A DNA stretch of 64,000 bases, from assembly GCF_016862395.1 (NCBI RefSeq), contig NZ_BOMW01000035.1, positions 1 to 64,000 on the forward strand, given 5' to 3'. The notes under the pieces were generated by a model. That model had not been told where the DNA came from and searched no databases. It worked only from the letters and a program-made list of their open reading frames with translations. This DNA is from Actinoplanes siamensis (GTDB lineage: Bacteria; Actinomycetota; Actinomycetes; Mycobacteriales; Micromonosporaceae). Shown piece after piece: positions 23,643 to 32,757 of this stretch (within the stretch, counting starts at the first letter, position 1; every line of letters begins with the position of its first letter). The translations under genes were made by a program, and so were the position numbers.

Positions 23643-24428
23643 ATGACGACGACGGCAACAAGGCCGGGTCGCGCACGCGCGGCCATCTCGGCACGGACAC
23701 TCCGGACCGACCGATGGTGGCTGGCGCCACTGATCACGGTCCTCGGGCTGAGCGCCTGGGTGATCTATGCGACCGTCCGGGTGTTCCTGCACCGGGACTT
23801 CTACGTCGCGGACTACCACTATCTGACGCCGTTCTACTCGCCGTGTCTCACCGACCGGTGCGGCGACGCCGCCGAGTTCGGCACTCCCCTGCCGAACTCC
23901 TGGCTCATTCCGGAGGCGGCCTTCACGCTGCCGTTCCTGCTGCTCTTCCGGCTCACCTGCTACTACTACCGGAAGGCGTACTACCGGGCGTTCTGGCTCT
24001 CCCCGCCGGCCTGCGCGGTGCCCGACGGCCACCGGCGGTACTCCGGCGAGACCCGGTTCCCGCTGGTGTTCCAGAACGCCCACCGGTACGCGTTCTACGC
24101 CGCCTTCCTGATCTCGATCATCAACACCTGGGACGCGGTCCGCGCGCAGACCACCGGTCTCGGGCTGGGCAACGTGATCCTCTGGGGCAACGTGATCATG
24201 CTCTGGGCGTACACCTTGTCCTGCCACTCCTGCCGGCACATCGCCGGCGGCCGGCTCAAGCACTTCTCCCGGCACCCGGTGCGCTATCGCCTCTGGACGT
24301 TCGTGTCCAAGCTCAACACCCGGCACATGCAGCTGGCCTGGATCACCCTCGGGACGCTCGCGCTGACCGATTTCTACATCATGGCGGTCTCCGCCGAGTG
24401 GTTCTCCGACCTGCGGTTGATCGGCTAG
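23643..24428 (+). CDS. sdhC: Succinate dehydrogenase membrane anchor subunit
   Basis: A 261-residue integral membrane cytochrome-b-type anchor with about five hydrophobic segments (WWLAPLITVLGLSAWVIYA, PEAAFTLPFLLLFRLTCYYY, YAFYAAFLISIIN, LGNVILWGNVIMLWAY, WITLGTLALTDFYIM). Histidines in the segments (for example NAHRYAFY, CHSCRHIAGG) are candidate haem ligands. It matches the single-anchor actinobacterial Sdh1 type (Rv0249c-like). ATG 23643 follows AGGGGGATGAC. It heads the operon, 13 bp before the flavoprotein gene. Confidence 0.9.
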   Translation: MTTTATRPGRARAAISARTLRTDRWWLAPLITVLGLSAWVIYATVRVFLHRDFYVADYHYLTPFYSPCLTDRCGDAAEFGTPLPNSWLIPEAAFTLPFLLLFRLTCYYYRKAYYRAFWLSPPACAVPDGHRRYSGETRFPLVFQNAHRYAFYAAFLISIINTWDAVRAQTTGLGLGNVILWGNVIMLWAYTLSCHSCRHIAGGRLKHFSRHPVRYRLWTFVSKLNTRHMQLAWITLGTLALTDFYIMAVSAEWFSDLRLIG

Positions 24429-24441
24429 GAGGCGGACGACG

Positions 24442-26328
24442 ATGACCACCACAACCGAACGCCATCTGTACGACGTCGTGGTGATCGGCGCGGGCGGGGC
24501 GGGCCTGCGCGCGGCGATCGAGGCCCGGCTGGCCGGCAAGCGCACCGCGATCATCTCCAAGTCGCTGTTCGGCAAGGCGCACACGGTGATGGCCGAGGGC
24601 GGCGCCGCGGCGGCCATGGGGAACGTGAACAGCCGGGACAACTGGATGGTGCACTTCCGGGACACCATGCGCGGCGGCAAGTTCCTGAACAACTTCCGGA
24701 TGGCCGAGCTGCACGCCAAGGAGGCCCCGGAGCGGATCTGGGAGCTGGAGACGTACGGGGCGCTGTTCGACCGGACGAAGGACGGCAAGATCTCCCAGCG
24801 GAACTTCGGCGGCCACGAGTACCCGCGGCTCGCCCACGTCGGCGACCGCACCGGCCTGGAGCTGATCCGTACCCTGCAGCAGAAGATCGTCTCGCTGCAG
24901 CAGGAGGACTTCGCCGAGACCGGCAGCTACGAGTCGCGGATCCGGGTGTTCCAGGAGACCACGATCACCGAGCTGCTGCTCGACGGCGACCGGGTGGCCG
25001 GCGCCTTCGGGTACTACCGCGAATCCGGCGACTTCCTGCTCTTCGAGGCGCCCGCGGTGGTGCTCGCCACCGGCGGCGTCGGCCGCAGCTACAAGGTCAC
25101 CTCGAACTCCTGGGAGTACACCGGCGACGGCCACGCGCTGGCCCTGCGCGCCGGCGCCACCCTGATCAACATGGAGTTCCTGCAGTTCCACCCGACCGGC
25201 ATGGTGTGGCCGCCCAGCGTCAAGGGCATCCTGGTCACCGAGTCGGTCCGGGGCGACGGCGGGGTGCTGCGCAACTCCGAGGGCAAGCGGTTCATGTTCG
25301 ACTACGTCCCGGACGTCTTCCGCAAGCAGTACGCGGAGACCGAGGAGGAGGCCGACCGCTGGTACACCGACCCGGACAACAACCGCCGGCCGCCCGAGCT
25401 GCTCCCCCGCGACGAGGTGGCCCGGGCGATCAACAGCGAGGTCAAGGCGGGGCGCGGCAGCCCGGCCGGTGGGGTCTTCCTGGACGTCTCCACCCGGATG
25501 CCGGCCGAGACGATCATCCGGCGGCTCCCGTCGATGCACCACCAGTTCAAGGAGCTGGCCGACGTCGACATCACCAAGGAGCCGATGGAGGTCGGGCCGA
25601 CCTGTCATTACGTGATGGGCGGCGTCGAGGTGGACCCGGACACCGGCGCGGCGGCCGGCTCGGTGCGGGGGCTGTTCGCGGCCGGCGAGGTGTCCGGCGG
25701 CATGCACGGCTCCAACCGGCTGGGCGGGAACTCCCTCTCCGACCTGCTGGTCTTCGGAAAACGGGCCGGTGAGCACGCCGCGGCGTACGTGGACTCGCTG
25801 CCCAGGCGCCCCAAGCCGGACCGGGTGGACGTGGCAGCGGCCGCCGAGGTGGCGCTCGCGCCGCTGGCGCGCGAGCAGGGCGAGAACCCGTACACCCTGC
25901 AGCAGGACCTGCAGGCGGTGATGGGCGACCTGGTCGGCATCATTCGCCGGGAGGGCGAGCTCGGCGAGGCCCTCAAGCGGCTGCACGAGCTGCGGCTGCG
26001 GGTGGCGGACGTCGCGGCCGTCGGCGGCCGGCGCTACAACCCGGGCTGGCACCTAGCCCTCGACCTGCGCAACATGCTGATCGTCTCGGAGTGCACGGCG
26101 AAGGCGGCGCTGGAGCGCGAGGAGTCGCGCGGCGGGCACACCCGGGAGGACTTCCCGAAGATGAGCCCGCAGTGGCGGCGGATCAACCTGGTCTGCTCGC
26201 TCGACGAGGCCGGCGAGGTGCGCCTGGACCGCAAGCCGGTGCCGGCCATGCCACCCGAGCTGCTGGATCTGTTCGATCGCAGCGAGCTGGCGAAGTACCT
26301 GACCGACGAGGAGCTGGGGGAAGAGTGA
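24442..26328 (+). CDS. sdhA: Succinate dehydrogenase/fumarate reductase flavoprotein subunit
   Basis: A 628-residue FAD subunit that oxidises succinate. FAD binding: VVVIGAGGAGLRAAIEA (residues 11-27), the covalent-FAD His in GKAHTVMAEGG, and LATGGVGRSY. Substrate and catalytic regions are EFLQFHPTGM, NRRPPELLPRDEVARAI and MGGVEVDPDTGA with GLFAAGEVSGGMHG. The C-terminal domain ends in the charged DEELGEE. It overlaps the Fe-S subunit as GTGA. Confidence 0.96.
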   Translation: MTTTTERHLYDVVVIGAGGAGLRAAIEARLAGKRTAIISKSLFGKAHTVMAEGGAAAAMGNVNSRDNWMVHFRDTMRGGKFLNNFRMAELHAKEAPERIWELETYGALFDRTKDGKISQRNFGGHEYPRLAHVGDRTGLELIRTLQQKIVSLQQEDFAETGSYESRIRVFQETTITELLLDGDRVAGAFGYYRESGDFLLFEAPAVVLATGGVGRSYKVTSNSWEYTGDGHALALRAGATLINMEFLQFHPTGMVWPPSVKGILVTESVRGDGGVLRNSEGKRFMFDYVPDVFRKQYAETEEEADRWYTDPDNNRRPPELLPRDEVARAINSEVKAGRGSPAGGVFLDVSTRMPAETIIRRLPSMHHQFKELADVDITKEPMEVGPTCHYVMGGVEVDPDTGAAAGSVRGLFAAGEVSGGMHGSNRLGGNSLSDLLVFGKRAGEHAAAYVDSLPRRPKPDRVDVAAAAEVALAPLAREQGENPYTLQQDLQAVMGDLVGIIRREGELGEALKRLHELRLRVADVAAVGGRRYNPGWHLALDLRNMLIVSECTAKAALEREESRGGHTREDFPKMSPQWRRINLVCSLDEAGEVRLDRKPVPAMPPELLDLFDRSELAKYLTDEELGEE

Positions 26329-27317
26329 ACCGACACTTCCGCGTCTGGCGGGGCGACTCGTCCGGCGGCGACCTGAAGGACTTCGACGTCGAGGTGAACG
26401 ACGGCGAGGTCGTGCTGGACATCATCCACCGCCTGCAGGCCACCCAGGCCCCCGACCTGGCCTGCCGGTGGAACTGCAAGGCCGGCAAGTGCGGCTCCTG
26501 CTCGATGGAGATCAACGGCATGCCCCGGCTCGGGTGCATGACGCGGATGTCCACGTTCACCCCTGACGAGACGATCACGATCACCCCGCTGCGGACCTTC
26601 CCGGTGATCCGGGACCTGGTCACCGACGTCTCCTTCAACTACGAGAAGGCGCGCGAGACCCCGGCCTTCGCCCCGCCGCCCGGCGTCGCCCCCGGCCAGT
26701 ACCGGATGCAGCAGGTCGACGTGGAGCGCAGCCAGGAATTCCGCAAGTGCATCGAGTGCTACCTCTGCCAGAACACCTGCCACGTGGTCCGCGACCACGA
26801 GGAGAACAAGGAGTCCTTCTCCGGCCCACGCTTCTTCATCCGCGCCGCCGAGCTCGACATGCACCCGCTGGACAACCGCACCGACCGTAAGCAGTACGCC
26901 CAGCGGAGTCAGGGCCTCGGCTTCTGCAACATCACCAAGTGCTGCACCGAGGTCTGCCCGGAGCACATCAAGATCACCGACAACGCCATCATCCCGATGA
27001 AGGAGCGCGTCGTGGATCGTCGCTACGATCCTCTGGTCCGGCTCGGCCGCAAGATCTTCCGCCGCGACCAGCTGGAGAACATGGCCCCGTCCACCTCCGA
27101 GGGCGTCTCCGGCATCGGCGCCGGCATGACCTACACCAGCGCCCGCCTGCCCGAGGGGCCGCCGGTCGGCCCGGACGGCCGGCTGGAGATCGCCGAGCTG
27201 GCGGCGCCCGTCCAGGGCGGCCCGTCGCCGTTCGGCGAGGACATGACGTTCCCGCTCCCGCCGGAGCATGTCTCCTACCACCACCCGGAGACCGACCGGT
27301 CCGCCGGCCACCCCTGA
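26325..27317 (+). CDS. sdhB: Succinate dehydrogenase/fumarate reductase iron-sulfur subunit
   Basis: A 330-residue Fe-S subunit that passes electrons from FAD to menaquinone. Clusters: 2Fe-2S ligands in CRWNCKAGKCGSC and LGC; 4Fe-4S in CIECYLCQNTCHV; 3Fe-4S in CNITKCCTEVCPEH. About 80 C-terminal residues (from LENMAPSTSEG) extend past the usual SdhB core and are Pro/Gly-rich. GTG 26325 overlaps the sdhA stop. Last gene of the three-gene operon. Confidence 0.95.
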   Translation: MNRHFRVWRGDSSGGDLKDFDVEVNDGEVVLDIIHRLQATQAPDLACRWNCKAGKCGSCSMEINGMPRLGCMTRMSTFTPDETITITPLRTFPVIRDLVTDVSFNYEKARETPAFAPPPGVAPGQYRMQQVDVERSQEFRKCIECYLCQNTCHVVRDHEENKESFSGPRFFIRAAELDMHPLDNRTDRKQYAQRSQGLGFCNITKCCTEVCPEHIKITDNAIIPMKERVVDRRYDPLVRLGRKIFRRDQLENMAPSTSEGVSGIGAGMTYTSARLPEGPPVGPDGRLEIAELAAPVQGGPSPFGEDMTFPLPPEHVSYHHPETDRSAGHP

Positions 27318-27527
27318 AACCCGTTCCCGGGTACGTCCCTGGCCGCCCCACCGCACCTCAGCCCCTGGCACTCCCCGCGCGCGACGCCGCGGCCCACTCC
27401 CGGACGCGGCCCGCGCCGCCGGCTGCCGGCCGGCAGTCAGGGGTCTCTCCGGACCCGCGGAACACCCCTGGAGACCAGCTGGGGAGCCGGCGGCGGAACG
27501 GTGCGACGGGGGCTGTCGGGTGACGCC

Positions 27528-27533
27528 TAGAGT
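27528..27533 (+). promoter_or_regulatory. Leaderless -10 box (TAGAGT)
   Basis: TAGAGT six bases before ATG 27540 of the GNAT gene. The preceding gap (27318-27527) shows only GC-rich palindromic sequence and no gene. Confidence 0.55.
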
Positions 27534-27539
27534 TGGCGC

Positions 27540-28205
27540 ATGCCGTCGTTCGTGTCGCCCGCTCTTGCCGCTGGGACGTTTGCCGGGTCGGCACAGCCGG
27601 AGATCCGGGGCGATGGTGTGCTGTTGCGGCCGTGGCGGGAGACGGACCGGGCGGCGGTCGTCGCGGGGTATGCCGATCCGGCCATTCAGCAGTGGCACTG
27701 CCGGACCATGACCCCGGAGGAGGCCGCGGCCTGGATCGCGGCCTGGCCGCACCGCTGGCGGTCGGAGACCGGGGCGGGCTGGGCCGTCGTCGACACCGGG
27801 GAGCTGTCGCCGCCGGACGGCGGCGCGGCGTCCGGGCCGGAGAACTACGGTTCGGCCGGGTCGGACGGCGGCGGGTCGGCCGCGTCGGACAGTGGCCGGG
27901 CGGTCGGGCAGATCAGCTTCCGGAGGATCGACCTGGACGGCGGGTCGGCCGAGATCTCCTACTGGGTGCTGCCCGGATCCCGTGGACGCCGCATCGCTCC
28001 GCGCGCGCTTTCCGCTCTGACGAACTGGGCCTTCACCGATCTCGGCCTGCATCGGCTGGAGCTGAACCACTCCACCGCGAACACGGCCTCCTGCCGCGTC
28101 GCCACCCGGGCGGGTTTCCCGGCCGAGGGCACGAAGCGAGCCGAGGCCCGCCATGCCGACGGCTGGCACGACATGCACCAGCATGCCCGCCTCGCCACCG
28201 ACTGA
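27540..28205 (+). CDS. RimJ/RimL-type GNAT acetyltransferase
   Basis: A 221-residue GNAT of the protein N-terminal acetyltransferase (RimJ/RimL) group: GDGVLLRPWRETDRAAVVAGY, the core strand ISYWVLPGSRGRRIAPRAL (acetyl-CoA loop) and HRLELNHSTANTASCRVATRAGF. A Gly/Ser-rich insertion at about residues 83-118 breaks the fold between strands. Leaderless start. The substrate is unknown. Confidence 0.85.
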   Translation: MPSFVSPALAAGTFAGSAQPEIRGDGVLLRPWRETDRAAVVAGYADPAIQQWHCRTMTPEEAAAWIAAWPHRWRSETGAGWAVVDTGELSPPDGGAASGPENYGSAGSDGGGSAASDSGRAVGQISFRRIDLDGGSAEISYWVLPGSRGRRIAPRALSALTNWAFTDLGLHRLELNHSTANTASCRVATRAGFPAEGTKRAEARHADGWHDMHQHARLATD

Positions 28206-28408
28206 CCTGAGCCGAGAGGTCGGCCGACGGCGGGCCGGGGTCTGCCGGCAGGCATGGGCCGGTGCCCGGGCCGCCGGTGAGGTTCGGCAGGCGCAGCGCG
28301 GAGCCCGTCGGCCGCGGTGGACCAGCGCGGGTTCCGGCGGTCGGCGGGCACCGGCCGGCGGAGCGCGGAGCACAGTCGGCCGGAGTGAGTCGGCGGGGGC
28401 CGAGGCGG

Positions 28409-28933
28409 TCAGCGTAAGTCGGCCGGCGGGGTGGTGGAGTCGGTCAGGAAGAGCTGGGTGATGGTGACGTCGTGCCAGGCGCCGTGCTTCCAGCCGATCC
28501 GGGAGTGGGTGCCGACAGGCTGGAAGCCCAGTGCCGCGTGCAACGCCAGGCTCGGCTCGTTCGGAAGGGTGGTCTTGGCGACCGCCACCCGGAACCCGCG
28601 GGCGGCCAACGTGGGGAGCAGCACCCCGTACAGAGCCCGGCCGGCGCCCGTGCGGCGGCGGCCCAGCTCCAGGTAGACGCTGACCTCGCAGGACCAGCGG
28701 TAGGCCGGCCGGGCCGCGAAGGGGCGGGCGTAGGCGTAGCCGATCACCCGGCCGGCGTCCTCGGCGACCAGCCAGGCGTGGGTGGCCGCGGACTCGGCGA
28801 TCCGGACGGCCATCGCGGCCGGGGTCGGCGGCTCGGTCTCGAAGGTGATCGCGGTGTCTAGCACGTATGGGCGGTAGACGGCGGCGCAGGCGTGCGCGTC
28901 GGCGGCCGTGGCGTCCCGGATGGTCAGTGACAT
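28409..28933 (-). CDS. GNAT acetyltransferase, phosphinothricin acetyltransferase (PAT) type
   Basis: A 174-residue PAT/MddA-like GNAT: IRDATAADAHACAAVYRPYV, DTAITFETEPPT, CEVSVYLELGRRRTGAGRAL (acetyl-CoA loop) and the ending HSRIGWKHGAWHDVTITQ. This family acetylates phosphinothricin or methionine sulfone/sulfoximine; the natural substrate is uncertain. ATG 28933 begins the conserved domain; ATG 28942 is an in-frame alternative. The 200 bp between this gene and its convergent neighbour show no gene. Confidence 0.85.
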   Translation of the reverse strand: MSLTIRDATAADAHACAAVYRPYVLDTAITFETEPPTPAAMAVRIAESAATHAWLVAEDAGRVIGYAYARPFAARPAYRWSCEVSVYLELGRRRTGAGRALYGVLLPTLAARGFRVAVAKTTLPNEPSLALHAALGFQPVGTHSRIGWKHGAWHDVTITQLFLTDSTTPPADLR

Positions 28934-28976
28934 GCCGACCATCGTCGGTGATCGGCGGGCTTCACGTCGTACCGGA

Positions 28977-29263
28977 TCAATTCGGTTCCGCGGTTCCGGT
29001 TCTTGAATTTTCGCCTAGCCGGCGGGCGAGGCCGTCGAGCAGGCGCTTGAGCCCGAAGGCGAAGGAGTCCTCCAGGACGCGGTCGGGCCCGGGGCCGGCG
29101 ACCCCGTTGAGGCGGCGTGGTGCGGATAGCCGCCGTCCATCCGCTCGACCAGCGGCTCGATCTGCCCGGCCGGGCGCAGGCCGCCGCGGCGGGCGGCGGC
29201 CATCAGGGCGGACCCGGTGGTGGCGGAGCCGATGGCGTGGGAGTTGTCCACAGGGCCGGCCGA
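28977..29263 (-). pseudogene. Remnant of a TetR-family regulator (C-terminal, frameshifted)
   Basis: Two overlapping minus-strand frames together read like a TetR C-terminal domain: one frame gives MAAARRGGLRPAGQIEPLV and MDGGYPH, then after a shift near 29110-29125 the other gives LEDSFAFGLKRLLDGLARRL, a typical TetR ending. The nearby intact TetR at 42593 ends with a similar FELGLDVLLAGL. No HTH domain is present: the fragment stops at the divergent alkB promoter. Probably a decayed regulator of alkB or of a lost neighbour. Confidence 0.55.
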
Positions 29264-29281
29264 AGAGCCGAACATCAGTAC

Positions 29282-29287
29282 TAATAT
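29282..29287 (+). promoter_or_regulatory. Leaderless -10 box (TAATAT) of alkB
   Basis: TAATAT six bases before ATG 29294. Confidence 0.6.
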
Positions 29288-29293
29288 TGCGGC

Positions 29294-29932
29294 ATGAGCA
29301 GTGCTTATCAGCCTTCGATGCTCGACCTGATGACACCGGCGGGCTCGGGCCCCGCCCTCGAGCCGCTGGCCGGGGCGACCCGGCATCGGCTCACCGCCGG
29401 CGCCTGGGTCGACCTGCTACCGGGGTGGCTGCACGGGTCCGACGCGGTGTTCGAGACCCTGCTCGGGATCGACTGGCGGGCCGAGCGGCGGAAGATGTAT
29501 GACGGCGTGGTGGACGTCCCCCGGCTGCTGCGGTGGTTCGGGGCGGGCGAGCCACTGCCGCATCCGGCACTGGTCGAGGCGCGATCGGCGCTGAACGCGC
29601 ACTATGCCCCCGAGCTGGGCGAGGAGTTCGTGACCGCGGGAATGTGCCTGTATCGGGACGGGCGGGACAGCGTGGCCTGGCACGGCGACACGATCGGGCG
29701 GTCGGCCAGCGAGGACACCATGGTGGCGATCGTGTCGGTGGGGTCGCCGCGGAATTTGCTGCTGCGGCCCCGGGCCGGCGGGCGGGAGACGTTGCGGTTC
29801 CCGTTGGGGCACGGGGATCTGATCGTGATGGGTGGGTCCTGCCAGCGGACCTGGGAGCACGCGGTGCCCAAGACGGCTCGCGGGGTGGGGCCGCGGATCA
29901 GCGTGCAGTTCCGGCCTCGCGGGGTGGCTTAG
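29294..29932 (+). CDS. alkB: AlkB-type 2-oxoglutarate/Fe(II) dioxygenase
   Basis: A 212-residue DNA/RNA demethylase of the AlkB family that removes methyl adducts (1-methyladenine, 3-methylcytosine) oxidatively. Fe(II) ligands: His and Asp in VAWHGDTIGR and the distal His in RTWEHAVPK. The 2-oxoglutarate arginines lie in GPRISVQFRPR. NLLLRPR and MGGSCQRTW are family strands. Leaderless promoter. Two other alkylation-repair genes (57347, 59213) lie further along the window. Confidence 0.9.
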   Translation: MSSAYQPSMLDLMTPAGSGPALEPLAGATRHRLTAGAWVDLLPGWLHGSDAVFETLLGIDWRAERRKMYDGVVDVPRLLRWFGAGEPLPHPALVEARSALNAHYAPELGEEFVTAGMCLYRDGRDSVAWHGDTIGRSASEDTMVAIVSVGSPRNLLLRPRAGGRETLRFPLGHGDLIVMGGSCQRTWEHAVPKTARGVGPRISVQFRPRGVA

Positions 29933-30248
29933 CACGGGGCGGGCCCGGTGTTCGGCGCCGCCCGGTGACGCCGTTCGTGGCCGGATGGCCTCGTTCGCCG
30001 GTGGACCCGGCGTTGCCTTTTGGCGCCGCTGCCGGCGGAGCCGGCGCCTGATCAGCCTGTTGCCGTCCGTGGGCGGGCGCGGTCACGGTCCCGGGTCTCG
30101 TGGTGGCCGTCCGTCCACCTGGCGGCGGGCCGGCGGCTCATCCGCCCGCCGGCAACGGCGTCTGCGCTGATCACAGCTTTTCGGTGCGGTCCATGTTCGC
30201 GCCAGGTAACGGGGGCGTTGCAAGTAGTTGACGAGGCGGATCAGAAAG
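29933..30248. other. Non-coding stretch upstream of the catabolic operon
   Basis: About 315 bp without a supportable gene. It is very GC-rich until about 30170, then distinctly AT-richer towards the operator at 30249. TTGACG at 30228-30233 is a possible -35 box. Confidence 0.5.
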
Positions 30249-30265
30249 TTACACTCCTAGTGTAA
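30249..30265. promoter_or_regulatory. Perfect palindromic operator TTACACT-CCT-AGTGTAA
   Basis: A 17-bp perfect inverted repeat 54 bp before the first ABC-transporter ATG, in an AT-rich pocket. Size and symmetry fit a TetR-family site. Candidate regulators are the TetR genes at 38759 (last gene of this operon) and 42593. A related sequence (12/17 identical) lies at 43285-43301 before the ligase gene. Confidence 0.75.
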
Positions 30266-30318
30266 ATAGTTGACCATCACGCTCCACTGTGGACTAAAGC
30301 TGTCCGAACGAGGTGGCC

Positions 30319-31077
30319 ATGTCGACGAAAACCCCTGTTCCTGAGCTTGTGCTCGACCAGATAACGGTTCGCTTCGGTGGGCTGGTCGCTCTTGATGACG
30401 TCTCGCTGAGGGTTCCGGCGGGGCGGATCGTGGGGGTGATCGGGCCGAACGGGGCCGGCAAGACCACGCTCTTCAACGTCATCTGCGGGTTCGTGACGCC
30501 CAGCGCCGGGCAGATCAGCCTCGGTGGACGGAGCTGGAAGCCGCGCCCGCACCGGCTGAACCGGCTCGGAATCGCCCGGACGCTGCAGGGGGTGGGGCAG
30601 TTCGGCGGGCTGACCGTGCTGGAGAACGTGCTGGTCGGCGCGCGTGGCTTCCGCTCCGGAGAGGAACCGGCCGGGCGCGGGTGGCCGGCCGGGCGGGCAC
30701 GGCAGTCCGAACAGGACGCCCTTGCGGCTCTGGAGAGGTGCGGCGTCGCGGAATACGCGCACGCGTATCCGGGGACGCTGCCCTACGCGGTCCGCAAGCG
30801 GATCGAGCTGGCTCGCGCCCTCGCCGCCCGGCCCCGGATCCTGATGCTCGACGAGCCGGCCGGCGGGCTGGACACCGACGAGATCCATTGGCTGGCCGGG
30901 CTGATCAAGACGGCGGGGACCACGGTCCTGCTGGTGGAGCACCACATGGATCTGGTCATGTCGGTCTGCGACGAGATCCTGGTGCTCGACTTCGGCAAGC
31001 CGATCGCGCTCGGCACGCCCGCCGGGATCAGAGCGAACGAAAAGGTGACCGAGGCCTACCTGGGAACCGCGGCATGA
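30319..31077 (+). CDS. LivG-type ABC transporter ATPase
   Basis: A 252-residue ATPase of the hydrophobic/branched-chain amino acid uptake (HAAT) class. Walker A GPNGAGKTTL, Walker B ILMLDEPAGGL, H-loop LLVEHHMDLV. The signature region reads LPYAVRKRIELARAL in place of the more usual LPYGxQRRLE. ATG 30319 follows GAGGTGG. First gene of an operon that carries all five HAAT components plus catabolic enzymes, so the substrate is probably a carboxylic acid rather than an amino acid; that is inference. Confidence 0.9.
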   Translation: MSTKTPVPELVLDQITVRFGGLVALDDVSLRVPAGRIVGVIGPNGAGKTTLFNVICGFVTPSAGQISLGGRSWKPRPHRLNRLGIARTLQGVGQFGGLTVLENVLVGARGFRSGEEPAGRGWPAGRARQSEQDALAALERCGVAEYAHAYPGTLPYAVRKRIELARALAARPRILMLDEPAGGLDTDEIHWLAGLIKTAGTTVLLVEHHMDLVMSVCDEILVLDFGKPIALGTPAGIRANEKVTEAYLGTAA

Positions 31078-31102
31078 ACGCGAACGGGGAGGCGAGTGCG
31101 GC

Positions 31103-31852
31103 ATGGCCGTGAACCCGGACGAGCCCTACCGGAAGCAGAGCGGCCTCCTGGAGGTCGAGGATCTCACCGCCGGCTACGGCGCGGCGCCGGTCCTGCACGA
31201 CGTCCGGTTCACCGTGCGGCCCGGCCAGATCGTCGCCGTGCTGGGAGCGAACGGCGCCGGCAAGACCACCCTCCTGCGCGCCCTGTCCGGCCTGGTCGAA
31301 GCGGACCACGGCCGGATCGTGTTCGACGGCGAGGATCTGCGCGACGTCAAGGTGGAGCAGATGGTCCGCCGCGGCATCGCGCACGTGCCGGAGGGCCGCG
31401 GGGTGGTCACCGAGCTCACCGTCGACGAGAACCTGCGGCTCGGCGGGCTCTGGCGACGCGACCGCGCGGACGCGGCGCGCGCCCTGGACGAGGTCTACGA
31501 CCTCTTTCCGGCGCTGGCACAACGGCGTGCCAGCGCCGGGCACCAACTCTCCGGCGGCGAGCGGCAGATGCTCGCGCTGGGCCGCGCCCTGATCGGCCGG
31601 CCCCGGCTGCTGCTGCTCGACGAGCCGTCGCTGGGCCTGGCCCCGAGGATCACCGCGCAGATCCTGGCGCTGCTGCGGGAGCTGCGGGACCGCACCGGGC
31701 TCGCGGTGCTGCTGGTCGAGCAGAACGTGCGCAGCGCGCTCTCCGTCGCCGACGAGGGCATCGTCCTGTCGCTGGGCCGCGTGGTCACCCGCAACTCCGC
31801 CGCCGACCTGCGCGACGACGCCGACCTGCGGCACGCCTACCTGGGTTTCTGA
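31103..31852 (+). CDS. LivF-type ABC transporter ATPase
   Basis: A 249-residue partner ATPase. Walker A GANGAGKTTL, LivF-specific HVPEGRGVVTELTVDENL, signature LSGGERQMLALGRAL, Walker B LLLLDEPSLGLAP, H-loop LLVEQNV. It starts 25 bp after the LivG-type gene and forms the heterodimeric motor. Confidence 0.92.
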   Translation: MAVNPDEPYRKQSGLLEVEDLTAGYGAAPVLHDVRFTVRPGQIVAVLGANGAGKTTLLRALSGLVEADHGRIVFDGEDLRDVKVEQMVRRGIAHVPEGRGVVTELTVDENLRLGGLWRRDRADAARALDEVYDLFPALAQRRASAGHQLSGGERQMLALGRALIGRPRLLLLDEPSLGLAPRITAQILALLRELRDRTGLAVLLVEQNVRSALSVADEGIVLSLGRVVTRNSAADLRDDADLRHAYLGF

Positions 31853-31878
31853 CGAGGACGAGAGGAGGGGCCGAGAGG

Positions 31879-32757
31879 ATGGACAGATTCTTCTACCTGA
31901 CCTTCGACGGGCTCAGCCGGGGCGCGGTGTACGCCGCGTTCGCGCTGGCCCTGGTGTTGATCTGGCGAGCCGCCCGGATCGTCAACTTCGCTCAGGGCGC
32001 GATGGCCGTGGCCGCCGTCTACGTGGCGTACTCGGTGACCGGCGCGACCGGGTCGTACTGGCTCGGTTTCGCCGCCGCCCTGGTCTTCGGCCTGCTGCTG
32101 GGCATCGCCGTGGAGAAGGCGGTGATGCGCTTCGTGGACCACTCGTCGCCGCTCAACGGCGTGGTCGTGGCGCTCGGCCTGGTGCTGATCACACAGGGGG
32201 TGCTCGGCATGGTCTACGGCAACGAGTACCGGCCGGTGACCACCCCGTTCCGCCGGGACGCGTTCGACGTCGGCGGGATCGCGCTGCTCAGCCGGTACGA
32301 CGTGTTCGTGTTCGCCGCGGTGGGCGCGGTGGTCGTCGCGCTCACGCTGCTGTTCACCCGCACGGCGGCCGGGTTGCGGATGCGTGCCGCCGCGTTCGCC
32401 CCGGACGTGTCCCGGCTGCTCGGCGTCCCGGTCGGCGGCATGTTGACGCTGGGCTGGGCGCTCGCCGCCGCGGTCGGGTCGCTGGCCGGGATGCTGGTGG
32501 TCCCGACCGAGTTGGGCCTGCACCCGACGGCGATGGACGTGGTGTTCGTGTCCGCGTTCACCGCCGCCGTGGTGGGTGGCCTGGACAGCCCGATCGGCGC
32601 GGTGACCGGCGGTCTGATCGTCGGGCTGCTGCTCTCCTACGTCAGCGGTTACCTGGGCGCGACTGTCGCCCCGATGGCGGTGCTGCTCCTGCTCGTGGTG
32701 GTGCTGCTCGGCCGGCCGGGCGGGCTGTTCTCGAGCTCGAAGGCGAGGCTGGCATGA
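31879..32757 (+). CDS. LivH-type ABC transporter permease
   Basis: A 292-residue permease with about eight hydrophobic segments. It has the family opening GLSRGAVYAAFALALVLIWR and NFAQGAMAVAAVYVAY, and the coupling-loop region FTRTAAGLRMRAAAFAPDVSRLLGV with AAVVGGLDSPIGA. The next gene overlaps it as ATGA. Confidence 0.9.
   Translation: MDRFFYLTFDGLSRGAVYAAFALALVLIWRAARIVNFAQGAMAVAAVYVAYSVTGATGSYWLGFAAALVFGLLLGIAVEKAVMRFVDHSSPLNGVVVALGLVLITQGVLGMVYGNEYRPVTTPFRRDAFDVGGIALLSRYDVFVFAAVGAVVVALTLLFTRTAAGLRMRAAAFAPDVSRLLGVPVGGMLTLGWALAAAVGSLAGMLVVPTELGLHPTAMDVVFVSAFTAAVVGGLDSPIGAVTGGLIVGLLLSYVSGYLGATVAPMAVLLLLVVVLLGRPGGLFSSSKARLA

Noticed and set aside
26034..28373. A 779-codon minus-strand open frame
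   Set aside because: Antisense to sdhA, sdhB and the GNAT gene; low-complexity shadow.
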